The notes under the pieces: model-generated
Seen by the model: the letters and a program-made list of their open reading frames with translations, nothing else
Told to the model about the DNA's origin: nothing
The model's database searches: none
Assembly (NCBI GenBank): GCA_004519485.1
Contig: CP038109.1
Span: forward strand, 998,745-1,062,744
Origin: Nannochloropsis oceanica
Taxonomy: Eukaryota; Sar; Eustigmatophyceae; Eustigmatales; Monodopsidaceae
Length of the DNA: 64,000 bases
Direction of reading: 5' to 3'
Made by a program: the position numbers and the translations under genes
Shown here: one piece after another, positions 32,947-43,628 of the stretch
How the letters are laid out: every line of letters starts with the position of its first letter
How positions within the stretch are numbered: the first letter of the stretch is position 1

Positions 32947-35091
32947 ATGCGGGCCCTCATCTCAAAGCTGGCACTATTGTGGACGCTGGCGCACCCAGGA
33001 CCCGCGTCAAGGTAAAAATCTCAGTTAGAGAGACGTACTTTCGCAGGAACACAGGCTGGTAGAGCTGTCAGCGCTAGGAGGAAGAAATGCATTCCATTGA
33101 GTGGACCAGATATCTATGTGATAGTTGGTTGGCTTTTCACGCCAGAAGACCCCTGTTTAGCCTGTTATCATGCTCCTTCAATTCTACTAGGCGCCTCGTG
33201 ATTTCCGTGACCCTTTTATAATTGCTCATCCCCTCTTCCCCGTCCTCTTCTCTCTCATCCACAAAGCATTGATCGCAGCGGCCCTAAGGACGAGGGCTAC
33301 GCCGTGGGCCAGGCAGTTGCGGAGGCCTTTAAAAGCAGCGGATATAATATCTCTTTCAATAAGATAGATACTGCAGACGAGCAGCAGATGCCTTTCCAAA
33401 AAGAGGCCGAGCAGAGACAGAATGCCCAGGATAATGGGAATCATGAGCACGACAGCCGCACTAAGGGCGGCATCCGACGACAGCTGGGGATAACCCCGTT
33501 TGGGTTACGACCCAGCACAATCGCGGATAAGAAGGAAGCATATAAGAAATTCGCTGCCAAGCAGAATCTGGGGAGAGCTTCCAGCCTTCAGATGGCCGGA
33601 AAGTGGAGTTCCAATAATGACGAGACACTGGATTTGAAAGCAGTGACGGACGGCAAGCTGATGCAGCCCAACTGCGCCTGGCAGGCCTTCATCACAGGCG
33701 GTAATCACGCCAACATTAACGCAGCCTACCCAGACTCCCACTGCGTATATCAGTTGCTGGTTATGACTAAGGTCACGGAGGATCGCATCTTCCGCGTCAA
33801 GGCCAAGTTTCCCACCGGAGGCAATCGATACTTCTCGCTGCAGTCGAACAATCCCAACGTGGGATTCCCTCTGGCAACCATCCCGGACTTTAAGATCAAG
33901 CCTGATCCTGGCGTGAACGCCAAAGGCAAGCCCTGGAAGAACCCATATATGGCGGGCGAGGAAGTGCCGGACGACGAAGTGGGGTCCTACACCATTTACG
34001 TGACGCCTCGCGGGGACAAGGGCTATCCGAACGAGATCAATTTGTGCACGAAGGAAATGTCGGCCATAGAGTGCGGCACAACCAATGCTATCGTAGTCAT
34101 GCGATTTTACACCTCTAACCCCGACATGGGGATGCTGAACTCTGAGACGGACACGGGCGACAGCAATGAGCCCCGCCTCTTTGGCTATGCGGGCATGCCA
34201 GTCGTAGAAGTACGCACGTGCAAGAATGGATGCATTGGCATGGCCGAGAAATGGAAGCCCTTTCGTCCCTGCGACCAGTCTCGGCCCACACCCCTCACTA
34301 AGATGATCGAAGACAACTTTGCCAAGGTCATTCCAGGGTGGGGTACGCCCTCCTACCACGACGTCAACGACAACTTCATCATGTACATGGGTCTGGACTC
34401 TAGCAGCAACGGCGTCTACCCTAACCTCGACGCAAATTATCTGGTTGCAAATACCTGGCAGGAGGCCGTTAAGGGTGCGCCGGGCGGTAATCCCATGCTT
34501 GTAGCTCGAATTACGGGCAAGCTTCCCCTCACGGCATGGAACTTTCATCACGACCCTAAGACGCACGACTATGAGAATTATGAAGTACGCTACAACTCTT
34601 TCTCTACAATTGCTAAGCTACAGACGGCCCCCACAATCCAATCCGTGGATGACTCCGAGATCCGCCGCTTCTACCGGGGCAAAATTACCGATTGGGAGAC
34701 AACAAGGCCGTACAGCATCGTGGTCGGTCCTAGCAAGGGTACCACCTGCGGCCTCTACAACGCCTCAAATGACCTCTTTCTGACTACCACAATGGCGGAC
34801 GGTAGCATCGCTGACAATTGGGCTGTCCTTGACCGGCAGTTGGTGCCCAGGTATACGCGCGATGGTCAGCCCGACAAGTCGATCACATACACCCGCATAA
34901 CTTGCTCGGCGATGTCGGATGAGCGCGCTTGCCACAACCCCTCCGTCCTCAAACAGGTACTGGGCGAGTACTACCCTAGCATCACTTGGTATACTTGCGG
35001 CGATGATGGTCAGCTCCGTCCCGCGTTCCCGCAGACTATGCTGGAGAAATACTTTGGTAAAAGGGAGGCGGGAAATGCGGAGGGGGGATGA
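32947..35091 (+). CDS. secreted or lumenal protein of unknown function
   Basis: Exons 32947-33011 and 33267-35091, phase 2, encode 629 residues. The first exon supplies a short hydrophobic leader (ISKLALLWTLAHPGPAS). The body has Cys residues consistent with disulfides, a stretch resembling the DUF1254/DUF1214 type of sandwich domain (DRIFRVKAKFPTGGNRYFSL with SYTIYVTPRGDKGYPNEINL), and later FHHDPKTHDYENYEVRYNSF. The DUF similarity is from memory and weak; I do not know the function. It is the last gene before the telomere array on this arm, and reading is clean to TGA. An AATAAA follows at 35136-35141. Confidence 0.75.
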
Positions 35092-35835
35092 AAAGGATAT
35101 GATGATTAGGAGTGAACAAGCCAAAACATGCATTTAATAAAGCATTTGGACAAGCTTTCCAAGACTACGATCCCCACCTTGAGAGGGGGAAGAAAATCGA
35201 ACATACGAGGGGAAAGGAACAGAAAGAGCAGCTGGCGCTACAGCACCAGCAGCACCATTGCGAGCAGCAGCATGAGACAGAGCAACATCCTCCCCGAGAA
35301 GCAGGCAGCTAAATCGGGAGTGATGAGTGATCTACAAAAGAATCCAAAAGAGCCAGGTGATGCCTGCTCCTCCACTATTCCTCTTAACTCCTCACTTACT
35401 TGTAAAGATAAATAACAGGTATTCAGAGAACGGCCCCATGGCCGCATTAACTGTAGAGATTTTTATATGGGAGTGTTGATAGAACAATGGACAGAGTGAG
35501 AGCGAGAGCTGTAGACCAAACAAAAAAAATGGAATAAGAAGCTTTGTTAGGGTAAGGGTTAGAGTTAGGTTTATAATAATAACGGACAGAGAATCAAAAA
35601 AAGAGCCCTGGGGGGGTTCCAACACAGTAAAATGTAGATGTGACCCATAGCCGCCAGATATCAATAGTCGTATATGTATCTTTCATAAAACCAAGCAAGG
35701 CGTCAGAACACCCAGCGAGCGTTTCTCTCTCATGGGCCTTCTCTCAACTTCGTGCACAAAAAGAACAAAAACATGAGCTTGATGACGAAAAATCCGCCAA
35801 TATCTAGCAGTTTAGAGTGTTTTTCCACAACCTCT
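35092..35835. other. subtelomeric region, left arm
   Basis: Only 744 bases separate the last stop codon from the telomere array. It includes a degenerate telomere-like stretch at 35545-35569 (TTAGGG with variants TAAGGG and TTAGAG). No gene, satellite or subtelomeric repeat family is seen. Confidence 0.7.
35136..35141 (+). promoter_or_regulatory. AATAAA polyadenylation signal
   Basis: AATAAA 45 bases after the stop of the secreted-protein gene. Confidence 0.6.
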
Positions 35836-36077
35836 GTTAGGGTTAGGGTTAGGGTTAGGGTTAGGGTTAGGGTTAGGGTTAGGGTTAGGGTTAGGGTTAG
35901 GGTTAGGGTTAGGGTTAGGGTTAGGGTTAGGGTTAGGGTTAGGGTTAGGGTTAGGGTTAGGGTTAGGGTTAGGGTTAGGGTTAGGGTTAGGGTTAGGGTT
36001 AGGGTTAGGGTTAGGGTTAGGGTTAGGGTTAGGGTTAGGGTTAGGGTTAGGGTTAGGGTTAGGGTTAGGGTTAGGGT
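35836..36077 (+). repeat. telomere repeat array (TTAGGG)n
   Basis: About 40 perfect TTAGGG units reading 5'-3' toward the gap, the orientation of the right-hand end of a chromosome. Confidence 0.98.
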
Positions 36078-36177
36078 NNNNNNNNNNNNNNNNNNNNNNN
36101 NNNNNNNNNNNNNNNNNNNNNNNNNNNNNNNNNNNNNNNNNNNNNNNNNNNNNNNNNNNNNNNNNNNNNNNNNNNNN
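36078..36177. other. assembly gap of exactly 100 N
   Basis: One hundred N, the conventional placeholder for a gap of unknown size, lying between two telomere arrays of opposite orientation. Confidence 0.99.
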
Positions 36178-36401
36178 CCCCTAACCCTAACCCTAACCCT
36201 AACCCTAACCCTAACCCTAACCCTAACCCTAACCCTAACCCTAACCCTAACCCTAACCCTAACCCTAACCCTAACCCTAACCCTAACCCTAACCCTAACC
36301 CTAACCCTAACCCTAACCCTAACCCTAACCCTAACCCTAACCCTAACCCTAACACTAACCCTAACACTAACCCTAACCCTAACCCTAACCCTAACCCTAA
36401 C
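36178..36401 (+). repeat. telomere repeat array (CCCTAA)n
   Basis: About 37 CCCTAA units, the orientation of the left-hand end of a chromosome. Two variant CTAACA units lie near 36350-36367, close to the chromosome side. Confidence 0.98.
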
Positions 36402-36589
36402 AGAGGAACCAAGATGGTACGTAGCGAGTAAGAGCATAGCGCTAATAATGGCTGCAAGGTCAAGGAAGTCTGTATTGAAAGTTAATGCTTTGTGATAATA
36501 TGTCAAGCGCGTTTACAATCTCGAAGCTAGTCTTCTCAAGTCAAAGACACATTCCTTCGACGCAAAGAAACTGCGACACAACGTTCGTT

Positions 36590-39304
36590 CTAGTCCAAAC
36601 AAATTACTTCCGTCTGATGTCCGCCTCCTTCTCCTCCTCCTTTCTCTGTCCAAGGGTGCTCGTCGTCCACAACCACCACTTTGTCGTCCTTTCCCCCTAC
36701 TGTGAGCCGGAGCCGCTTTGCCTGCCCTCCCAAGTGCCCCTCGGTCTCTTCTTCTTCCCCTTCCAACGCCCCCCTCGTAGCCATCTCCTCTTCGCCCTCC
36801 CGCTTTTTTTTAATCCCTCCCCTTCGCCCCACCCTCAACGACTCCTTCGCTTCCTCCTCCTTGGCGTATAGACCCTGGGCCTTCTCCCTCATCTCTTTTT
36901 GCAGACCGGCCGCCGCTGCAGCTGCTGCCATGGCCTCCTTTGCTCCTCCTCCCAGCAGGAACCCTTCCGGTGGTGGCTCCCCTTCCCATTCGGCCCAATC
37001 CTGGTGGTAGACGTTCACCTGCAGCGTGAGCTCTTGGGACATGTCGTCAATCTCTATGATGGTTTCGTGCTTGATGCCCCCCGCCGGCAGCGTGCAGAGG
37101 GGTTTGGCCAGGTTCAGCGCTGCTAGGTCCTCGTCCGCGTCTTCTCCCTCCTCATAAAGGATGTTTCCTCCGATCATGACTGAGGGATGGGCAAAGGAGA
37201 GCTTGGCCTTAAGGATCTCGTTGACCAGGAAGGCCAGAGTGGTGGTTTGGGTGTCGAGCATCAAATCAATACGGCTGCGATTGCAGACAAAGCAGGCGGG
37301 ATTGGGCGGGTGAAGGGCGGTGGGTTGGAGGAGGAGGCGCTTCCGACCCGCGTAGGCCCGTACAATGTAGTTGACCTTGCATGCAGCGTCCACGATTGTG
37401 GAGGGAGGGAGAGAGGGAGGGAGGAGGGCGGCCCGGAGGATTTTTAAGGCTTCGAGGACTTGGAGGCCGGCGGCCATGGCATTGGTGGTGGCAATGGCAG
37501 GGACGATGTTGCCGGCGATGCCTTTGGTGTCGTGGAAGGACTGGGCCCGGATGCCGAAGGAGGCGGCGCGCAGGTTGGTCGCAGCGGCCACAAAGCGCAT
37601 GGCCAGCAGGTCGTCTTTGTCGAACTCGTAGGCACCCACGTGCTCCCTTCGCGCCGGGTCACCATAGAGGGCAGCAAATACCCTGAGGAGCTCGAGGACA
37701 CAGGCTTCGGGCCCCCAGACTTGGCGAGTCCAGTCAGCTTCGCCGTTCCCCGTGGGGTTGCCATTCTTCCTTGTCTCCTCACGGTTGTCGAGAGGTATAG
37801 TGCTGCTGGTGCTGTTGCTGTCAACGCTGTCGTCTCCGTGCTTACCATGCGACCCCAACACCTTTTCCACCCACTCGTCCTCCGTCTTGGCTCCTTCGCC
37901 TCCCAGGCACGCCACAGGTGCCGGTTGGACCTGCTTACTCTTGTACAGCCCTTGAGCCACCTTCGCCTCAAGCTCATGATGAAACAGGGCTTCCAGGACC
38001 CGGACCCCGTATCGGACCGCGCCTTCTTGCCCTGCACCCTGCGGTGGTCTGGCCAAGACCACCGCCATGTAGAGGGAGGGCTCGGGGGCGTCCGGCGCCT
38101 CGAACAATAGGGAGGCGTCTTGCTGGCCGAAGACGAGCTTGTAGGCCTCCTTGGCCCACACCACGCAGTGCACGGGCTTGTCGGGCGTGGACCGAATGGT
38201 GCAAATGGGATAGATCTTCTGGGTGGCCTTCTCCTCGCACTCGTAGCAGGCGGCTTCCCCTTTCTTGATCACGTTCACCTGGCCCACGTAGCTTGGGAGG
38301 GCCGCGATGGGGAGGGAGCGAGGGAGGGAGAGGAAGATGGAGAGGAACGTCAGAAGTGCGATAGAATATGAGGGAGATTGAAGTAAGCCAAGAGGCAGAC
38401 AGGGGTCAGCCTACGTGAACTCAGGCATGAATTCGTGCCCTCCCTGTCCCACGCTTCCCTTCCCTTCCTCCCTGCATCCTTACCCAGTGGTGCCTGCGTC
38501 GATCATGGGCTTGCCCGTGGCAAGACACATCCGATTTACGTGTCGCCGGGCGTCGATGTTGTCCAAGGCGTTCAGGACTATCGAAAACTTGGAAAGAGGA
38601 GGGACGACATGAGGAATGTAGGGTAAGGATGGTGCTCAAGACGAGATTGGTAGGAGCCTCATCTCAAACAATAATCAATGCAAAAAATGACCAAATTTGT
38701 GGTAAGCGTGTCCATAACCGACATTTCTGGCAACGACGTATGCGAATAGTTTGAAAGGGGAATGACATAACACACCTTAATCCTCATCTTGGTCAAACAC
38801 GATATTTGCACACGTTTGAGTAAGCTGTACCATGGCCCTTATCGATATCGCAGAAGATCCATTCAACCACGTTGTCCTCCCCAGCTCCTAAGCTCCGCCC
38901 CCTTCCCTCTTCTTTCCATCCCTCTCTTCTACCTGCTGGAAGTAGTCCAAGCCAAACTGGGGTTCCTTGATGTTGGCATGGTGAGCCACAATCGTCTCGG
39001 CCGCCCGAGGGTTCAATCCCAACACCACCTCCCGCGCCACCACCGCCTTGGGCTGTCCCACATGACGGGCGCGGAAGAGGAACTGCCGGTTGAGGTTGGA
39101 AACATCGATAGTATCCAGGTCAATGATCTCTATGTGCTCGAAGCCCGTCAGGACAAGGTTTTTGAGTAGCTCGCAACCAATGCCGCCCGCACCTATCACT
39201 AGGAGCTTGGACGCACGCATGGCTTGCGCCAAGGCCGGACCTAGGACGCGAGTGCGAGCATCATCGATAGGCTTGCATGCAGAGGAGGACGAAGCGGGAG
39301 CCAT
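36590..39304 (-). CDS. UBA2: SUMO-activating enzyme subunit 2 (UBA2/SAE2)
   Basis: Exons 39304-38933, 38587-38484 and 38291-36590 join in phase to 725 residues. UBA2 pairs with AOS1/SAE1, adenylates SUMO and carries it as a thioester before transfer to UBC9. Visible are the nucleotide-binding loop [61 protein letters not shown], the paired zinc cysteines CYEC and later CFVC, the catalytic cysteine in [10 protein letters not shown] (about residue 189), and [20 protein letters not shown] from the second half of the adenylation fold. A ubiquitin-fold domain follows. The tail is Lys/Arg-rich with KVVVVDDE and ends EVICLD; both look like SUMO-interacting motifs. The stop is under 200 bases from telomere repeats. 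Confidence 0.95.
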
Positions 39305-39898
39305 AGGGTTTGTGTGTGTAACTTGCGCGCAATGCTGTAGGTCAGCGGGAGGATAAGGAGGGGAGGTAAATGGAAGGGAGGAGGGATAAGGATAAGCGTG
39401 AGTGTCGCAGAAGTTGATAGACAACCGTGATCTTTGCTGAGCATTAATTGTCAGAAGGAGGAGGGCGTGTGTGCGCACGTTACGATGCTAGTGCGGGTGC
39501 TGGTGCGGATGCGACAGAAGGAAGTATTATATGTGCAGCAGGAGCGAAGGCGAAGCGTTGTTTTGTCAGCCTGCTTCGAGAGTGCGATGTCTGCAGATTA
39601 AGGGCGACGGTGTCGACGAAATATTCCTTCCGCAAATGCATGAGTGTGTGTTTATGTCTATGTTTGTGAGTGGCTCGAGCGTGAGAGTTAATATAGGATG
39701 GGAAGAGGCTGCTGAGAGGGGACCAAAAGGTGGAGCACAACGAATGACGGTTGCATCTGGCACACAAAGCCTATGCACGATGTACTCCTCAAACTCCCAG
39801 CAAACCCACACCTACGACACAGACAGGGCAACGACAGCCAACCACTGCTCCTCATTCCCCTCCGTTGCCTGGACCAGCCAACCCCCCTTTCAGCCATC
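39305..39898. promoter_or_regulatory. shared upstream region of UBA2 and the DUF3326 gene
   Basis: 594 bases between divergent start codons. Open frames on both strands here overlap and lack support. It presumably holds both promoters. Confidence 0.5.
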
Positions 39899-41747
39899 AT
39901 GCGACCTCTATTCCCTGCCATCCGCATGTCCTCGACCCTTATACTGCTGCAAGTAGCCCTCCTTAGCCCTATGGCGCTCGCTTTTACAAACCCGGCTGTG
40001 GTACCCCGCCGACGGCACCACATCAGGTCTACAATGAAAGTGGCCTCCTCCTTTCCATCTTCCCCTCCTACTGTCCCTCCTTTCCGCTCGCACCCGTACG
40101 ACAATTTACAACAGCAAGCATCTCTCTGGGGCGGCAACGGCCACTTTGGTAGGTACAATTTGCCTTTCATTTAAGCTGCTTCTCCATTAGGCCTTTTTGG
40201 TATCGTTCCCTGATCTATATGCCATCCTTATTACCCTCCTCCCCCTCCTCCCTTCCCTCTCTCCCTCCTTCCCTTGCTCTCTACGCCAGGTTACACCGCC
40301 GTGCTTATCGTGCCCACGGGCATCGGGGCATCTATCGGCGGATACGCCGGCGACGCACTCCCCGTGGCACATGGCATTGCCTCAGTCGTGGACACCTTGA
40401 TTACCCACCCCAACGTCATGAATGGTACTACGGGAGGGAGGGAGGGAGAAAGGGAGGGAGCAGACTGTGAAAGATCGGGAGGAAGGGACAGAGGGATAGA
40501 AAGTAGGGGAATGGATGAAACGACGGCGATGTATGGTATAGCCTGATATTCTTGTTTTGATATCGAACAATCCCTGGACCCTCGCTCCCTTGCTCCCTCC
40601 GCTCCTACTCCCAGAACCCTGCAAGACTTCGCCTCCTGTCCCTCATCCTCAGTCATCTCTCTCCTTCTCCCTTCCCTCCATCTCTCTCCCCTCCCTTTCT
40701 GTCCTTACAGCTGCCTCCCTCTACTCCCCCCGCCCCAACATTCTCTACACGGAGGGCTTCGCGCTCGACGAGTTCTGCGCAGGCATGTGGGGCCTTCGGC
40801 CCTTCCTCCCTCAGCAAGGCAGCCACAAGATCGGCCTGATCCTGGACGCGGGCATGGAAGAGGACATGCGGCTGAGGCACGTACAGGTGGCGGACGGGGC
40901 GCGGGCGGCGCTCGGGGTAGATGTGGGAGCTGTGGTGGTGACGGAGGAGCCAATGGAGGTCGGCCTGGGGCTAATGCCGGGGGGGGGGTCGTGGGGGAAG
41001 GTGGGCAAGCCGGGGACCTTGCTAAGGGCGGCAAGGAGGCTGGTGGAGGAGGGTGGCTGCACGGCCTTGGCGGTAGTGGCACGATTCCCCGAGGAGGAGG
41101 AGGAGGAGGAGGCGCTGCAGGCGTACCGGGAGGGACATGGCGTGGACTGCGTGGGGGGCGCCGAGGCCGTCATCTCGCACCTGGTCACGAGGGAGCTGCG
41201 GGTGCCGTGTGCGCATGCCCCGGGCCTGCCGCCGCTGGAGGTGGACGCGGGCACCAGCCCCAAGGCCTGCGGTGAGGAGCTGGGGTATACATTTCTGCCC
41301 TGTGTGCTGGCCAACCTTAATAGGGCACCCTTGCTGGTGGTCCCCCCGCCGTCCCCCGCGACCTCGGCCTCGTCCTCCTTGTGGGAGGCCTCAACGGGGG
41401 GAGGGAAGGAGGGAGGAAGAGGGAGGCCGAGGGGGGACGGGCGGACCCTGTGGCGTGAGGATGTATCGGCCGTGATTGCCCCGGCATCAGCCATCGGAGG
41501 GCCGGCGGTGCTAAGCCTACTGGGGGGGGGAAGGGAGACGGGCCAGGCCACCTTACTTATTGCGGTGGAGGAAAACGAGACGCTGATGAAAACCACGCCG
41601 GAGGAGCTGCTCCCGCGGCAGATGGAGGCGGGGAGGGTAGTGAGGGTCAAGACGTACCTGGAGGCCATGGGTTTATTGGCCGCACACAGGGCGGGCTTGA
41701 ATCCGGCAGCACTGACCGCAACTGTGCCGAGGGTGCGGGTTTTGTAG
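39899..41747 (+). CDS. plastid-targeted DUF3326 protein
   Basis: Exons 39899-40148, 40290-40424 and 40711-41747 join in phase to 473 residues. DUF3326 proteins occur in cyanobacteria and plastid-bearing eukaryotes; their biochemical role is unknown to me. Conserved blocks are VLIVPTGIGASIGGYAGDA, VVDTLITHPNVMN, NILYTEGFALDEFCAGMWGL, IGLILDAGMEEDMRLRHVQV, AVISHLVTRELRVPCAHAP and EELGYTFLPCVLANLNRAP. The N-terminus (STLILLQVALLSPMALAF) is a signal peptide ending in 'ALA-F', followed by a Ser/Pro/Arg-rich transit-like stretch, which is the stramenopile plastid presequence. A run of seven Glu interrupts the conserved VVARFPE block. The family call is firm; the plastid location is inferred from the presequence. 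Confidence 0.92.
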
Positions 41748-42328
41748 GCGATAGGCGCCCTCCACCCCGTCTTCCTCCCTCCCTCCTCCCTCCCCTCCTA
41801 TCCCTCCTTGCTTGCTTGCTTGCCACGGCTGAGGGGGTGGCAAGGAGAAGGACGAAGGAAGAGGAAGAGAGGGCGAAGTTGGAGATGCAGGACAGTGTTA
41901 CGAATGTGGGGAGAGGGAGGAGGACGTGGCGGAGGAGAGACATAGGGTAAAATAGGAGGAGCACATTAGTCGAAAAGGAGCGTGGAAACGATTGTCCCCA
42001 AGTACCAAATGCTGTAAATTTATGTATCCGCGTGAATGACTTCTATCCAGGAAAGATGGAGAACCCTTGAACAGAGCATGTCACAGTGCGTGACTGCCCC
42101 GTTGACCCCCCTCTTGCCTATGCTTGCTCTCTTCTTCTTTGTTTTGGGAGCGCCTGCTGAGCCAAGAGATACAGAACCAGGCCAAGACGGGAATCTTCTT
42201 TCTCTTGCTCGCGCACCCCCTCTCTGAGCCGAGACGCTGCCTCCTCAATCCTATGAGGTTCCCTCTATTCATCTCACTCAGCCTCGCTCCTCTTACCCCC
42301 CTGCCTCTCTCCAACAGCCTGGTTCCCC
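41748..42328. other. intergenic region
   Basis: A plus-strand frame at 42036-42227 has a hydrophobic stretch (LLPMLALFFFVLGAPA) that could be an upstream signal-peptide exon of the DJ-1-like gene. An acceptor-like CAG lies at 42315-42317, but no donor in the right phase was found. Otherwise nothing is seen. Confidence 0.4.
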
Positions 42329-43460
42329 ATGATGAAGACAGGAGACACACCCGTCTCCCCTCCGCCTTCTCCTTCCCTCCCTTCTCCCCTCACCGTGGGC
42401 CTCCTCGTCTTCCCCGGCCTCACGGCCCTGGACGCCCTTGGCCCATACGAGGTCTTCGCCCGCGCCCCCAATACCCGCGTCCTTCTCATCTCCTCCTCCT
42501 CTTCTTCCTCTTCTTCCACCCTCCAAGCGTCCCCCATTCTGAGCGACTCGGGTATCTCTCTTCTTCCCCACATCCACTCCCTCTCCCTCTGCCCACCTTT
42601 GGACGTGCTTCTCATTCCTGGAGGTCCGGGCCAAGTGGCGCTGATGGAAAACCCGGATGTGAGTGAGGGAGGGAGGAAGGGAAGGGGGAGGAGGAGGAGA
42701 AGGGTTGCAATATTTTCATGTTCCTTTCCTGCTTCTTCTACATCATCGCGTCCAGTCCTCGTTCGTTGCTACGAGAAGTGCTCCTTCCGTCCCTCTGCCT
42801 CGCGCCCTCATTCCCCTCTCTCCCCCCCTCCTTCAGGTTCTTGCCTGGATTGAGCGCCAGTCACGCTCCTCCTGTCGGTACATCACCAGCGTCTGCACCG
42901 GCGCCTTGGTTTTAGCATCTGTGGGAGGAGGAATGGGGGGAGGGGGGGGAAGCGGGCTGCTGCTACAGAGGAAGGGGGTGAGGGCGACGACGCACTGGAT
43001 GTTTATGGAGCAGCTAAGGGCCATGGGGGTGGAGGCTGTGGAGGGCCAGAGGGTCGTGCGAGCCGTCACCACAGTGCCGTGCTGGGATGAAAAGGAGGAG
43101 GGAGAAGAGGTAGAAAATAAGAGAGGCGGAGAGAAAAGAGGAGGAGAGATGAAGGGTGGGAGGAACGAGAAAGAGGTCGTCTTGTACACGGGCGGGGGCG
43201 TGACGGCGGGGATCGACTTCGCCTTCGCGGTGGTGAGAGACGTGTGGGGCGAGGATGAAGCCCAAGCCATTCAACTGAAGATGGAGTACTTTCCCGCCCT
43301 TCCTCTTGGCCTGCTCACGTCGCGGCCCGAGGTTGTGAGGAAAAGAAGGGGGAAGGAAGCGAAGGTGCTGGAGCGGGTGGAGATGGAGGGGAAGGAATTG
43401 AAGGAACGGAGGGAAAAGGTGTGTGCAAGGGTCAAGACAAGACTCCAAGGGAAGGAATGA
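42329..43460 (+). CDS. DJ-1/PfpI-family protein, isonitrile-hydratase-like
   Basis: Exons 42329-42658 and 42837-43460, phase 0, encode 317 residues. The family is a cysteine-nucleophile sandwich fold that includes isonitrile hydratase, DJ-1 and PfpI. Features: TVGLLVFPGLTALDALGPYE with the acidic residues of the active site (Asp35, Glu41), DVLLIPGGPGQ, the nucleophile elbow SVCTGALVLA (Cys about residue 130), GVRATTHW and VVLYTGGGVTAGIDFA. This combination is closest to the isonitrile hydratase/ThiJ-like branch with the GLxxGxxATTHW motif. A Glu/Lys/Gly-rich insertion of about 30 residues precedes VVLYTGGG, and the C-terminal 60 residues are basic and helical beyond the usual end. The substrate cannot be inferred. 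An upstream targeting exon is possible. Confidence 0.88.
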
Positions 43461-43628
43461 CGAAGTGGAGGAGGAAGGGAAGAAGGAGGCTAGAGAGGAA
43501 GCCACAGGGAAAGGAAAGCACGCGTGTATTTTATATATTTAACGTATTTAGTGCCATGAGTTACGAAGAAAGAATTGACTTTTTTAATTTTCGCAGCTAC
43601 TCTCCCATACCTTTTGTTCCTTTTCATC

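Noticed and set aside
35836-36401. Ancient chromosome fusion site
   Set aside because: The repeats are perfect right up to a 100-N placeholder. An old fusion would be expected to be degenerate and gap-free. Kept only as a less likely alternative in the findings.
35730-36506. Open frames of repeated Val-Arg, Leu-Thr or Leu-Gly across the telomere arrays
   Set aside because: They are translations of TTAGGG/CCCTAA and span an N gap.
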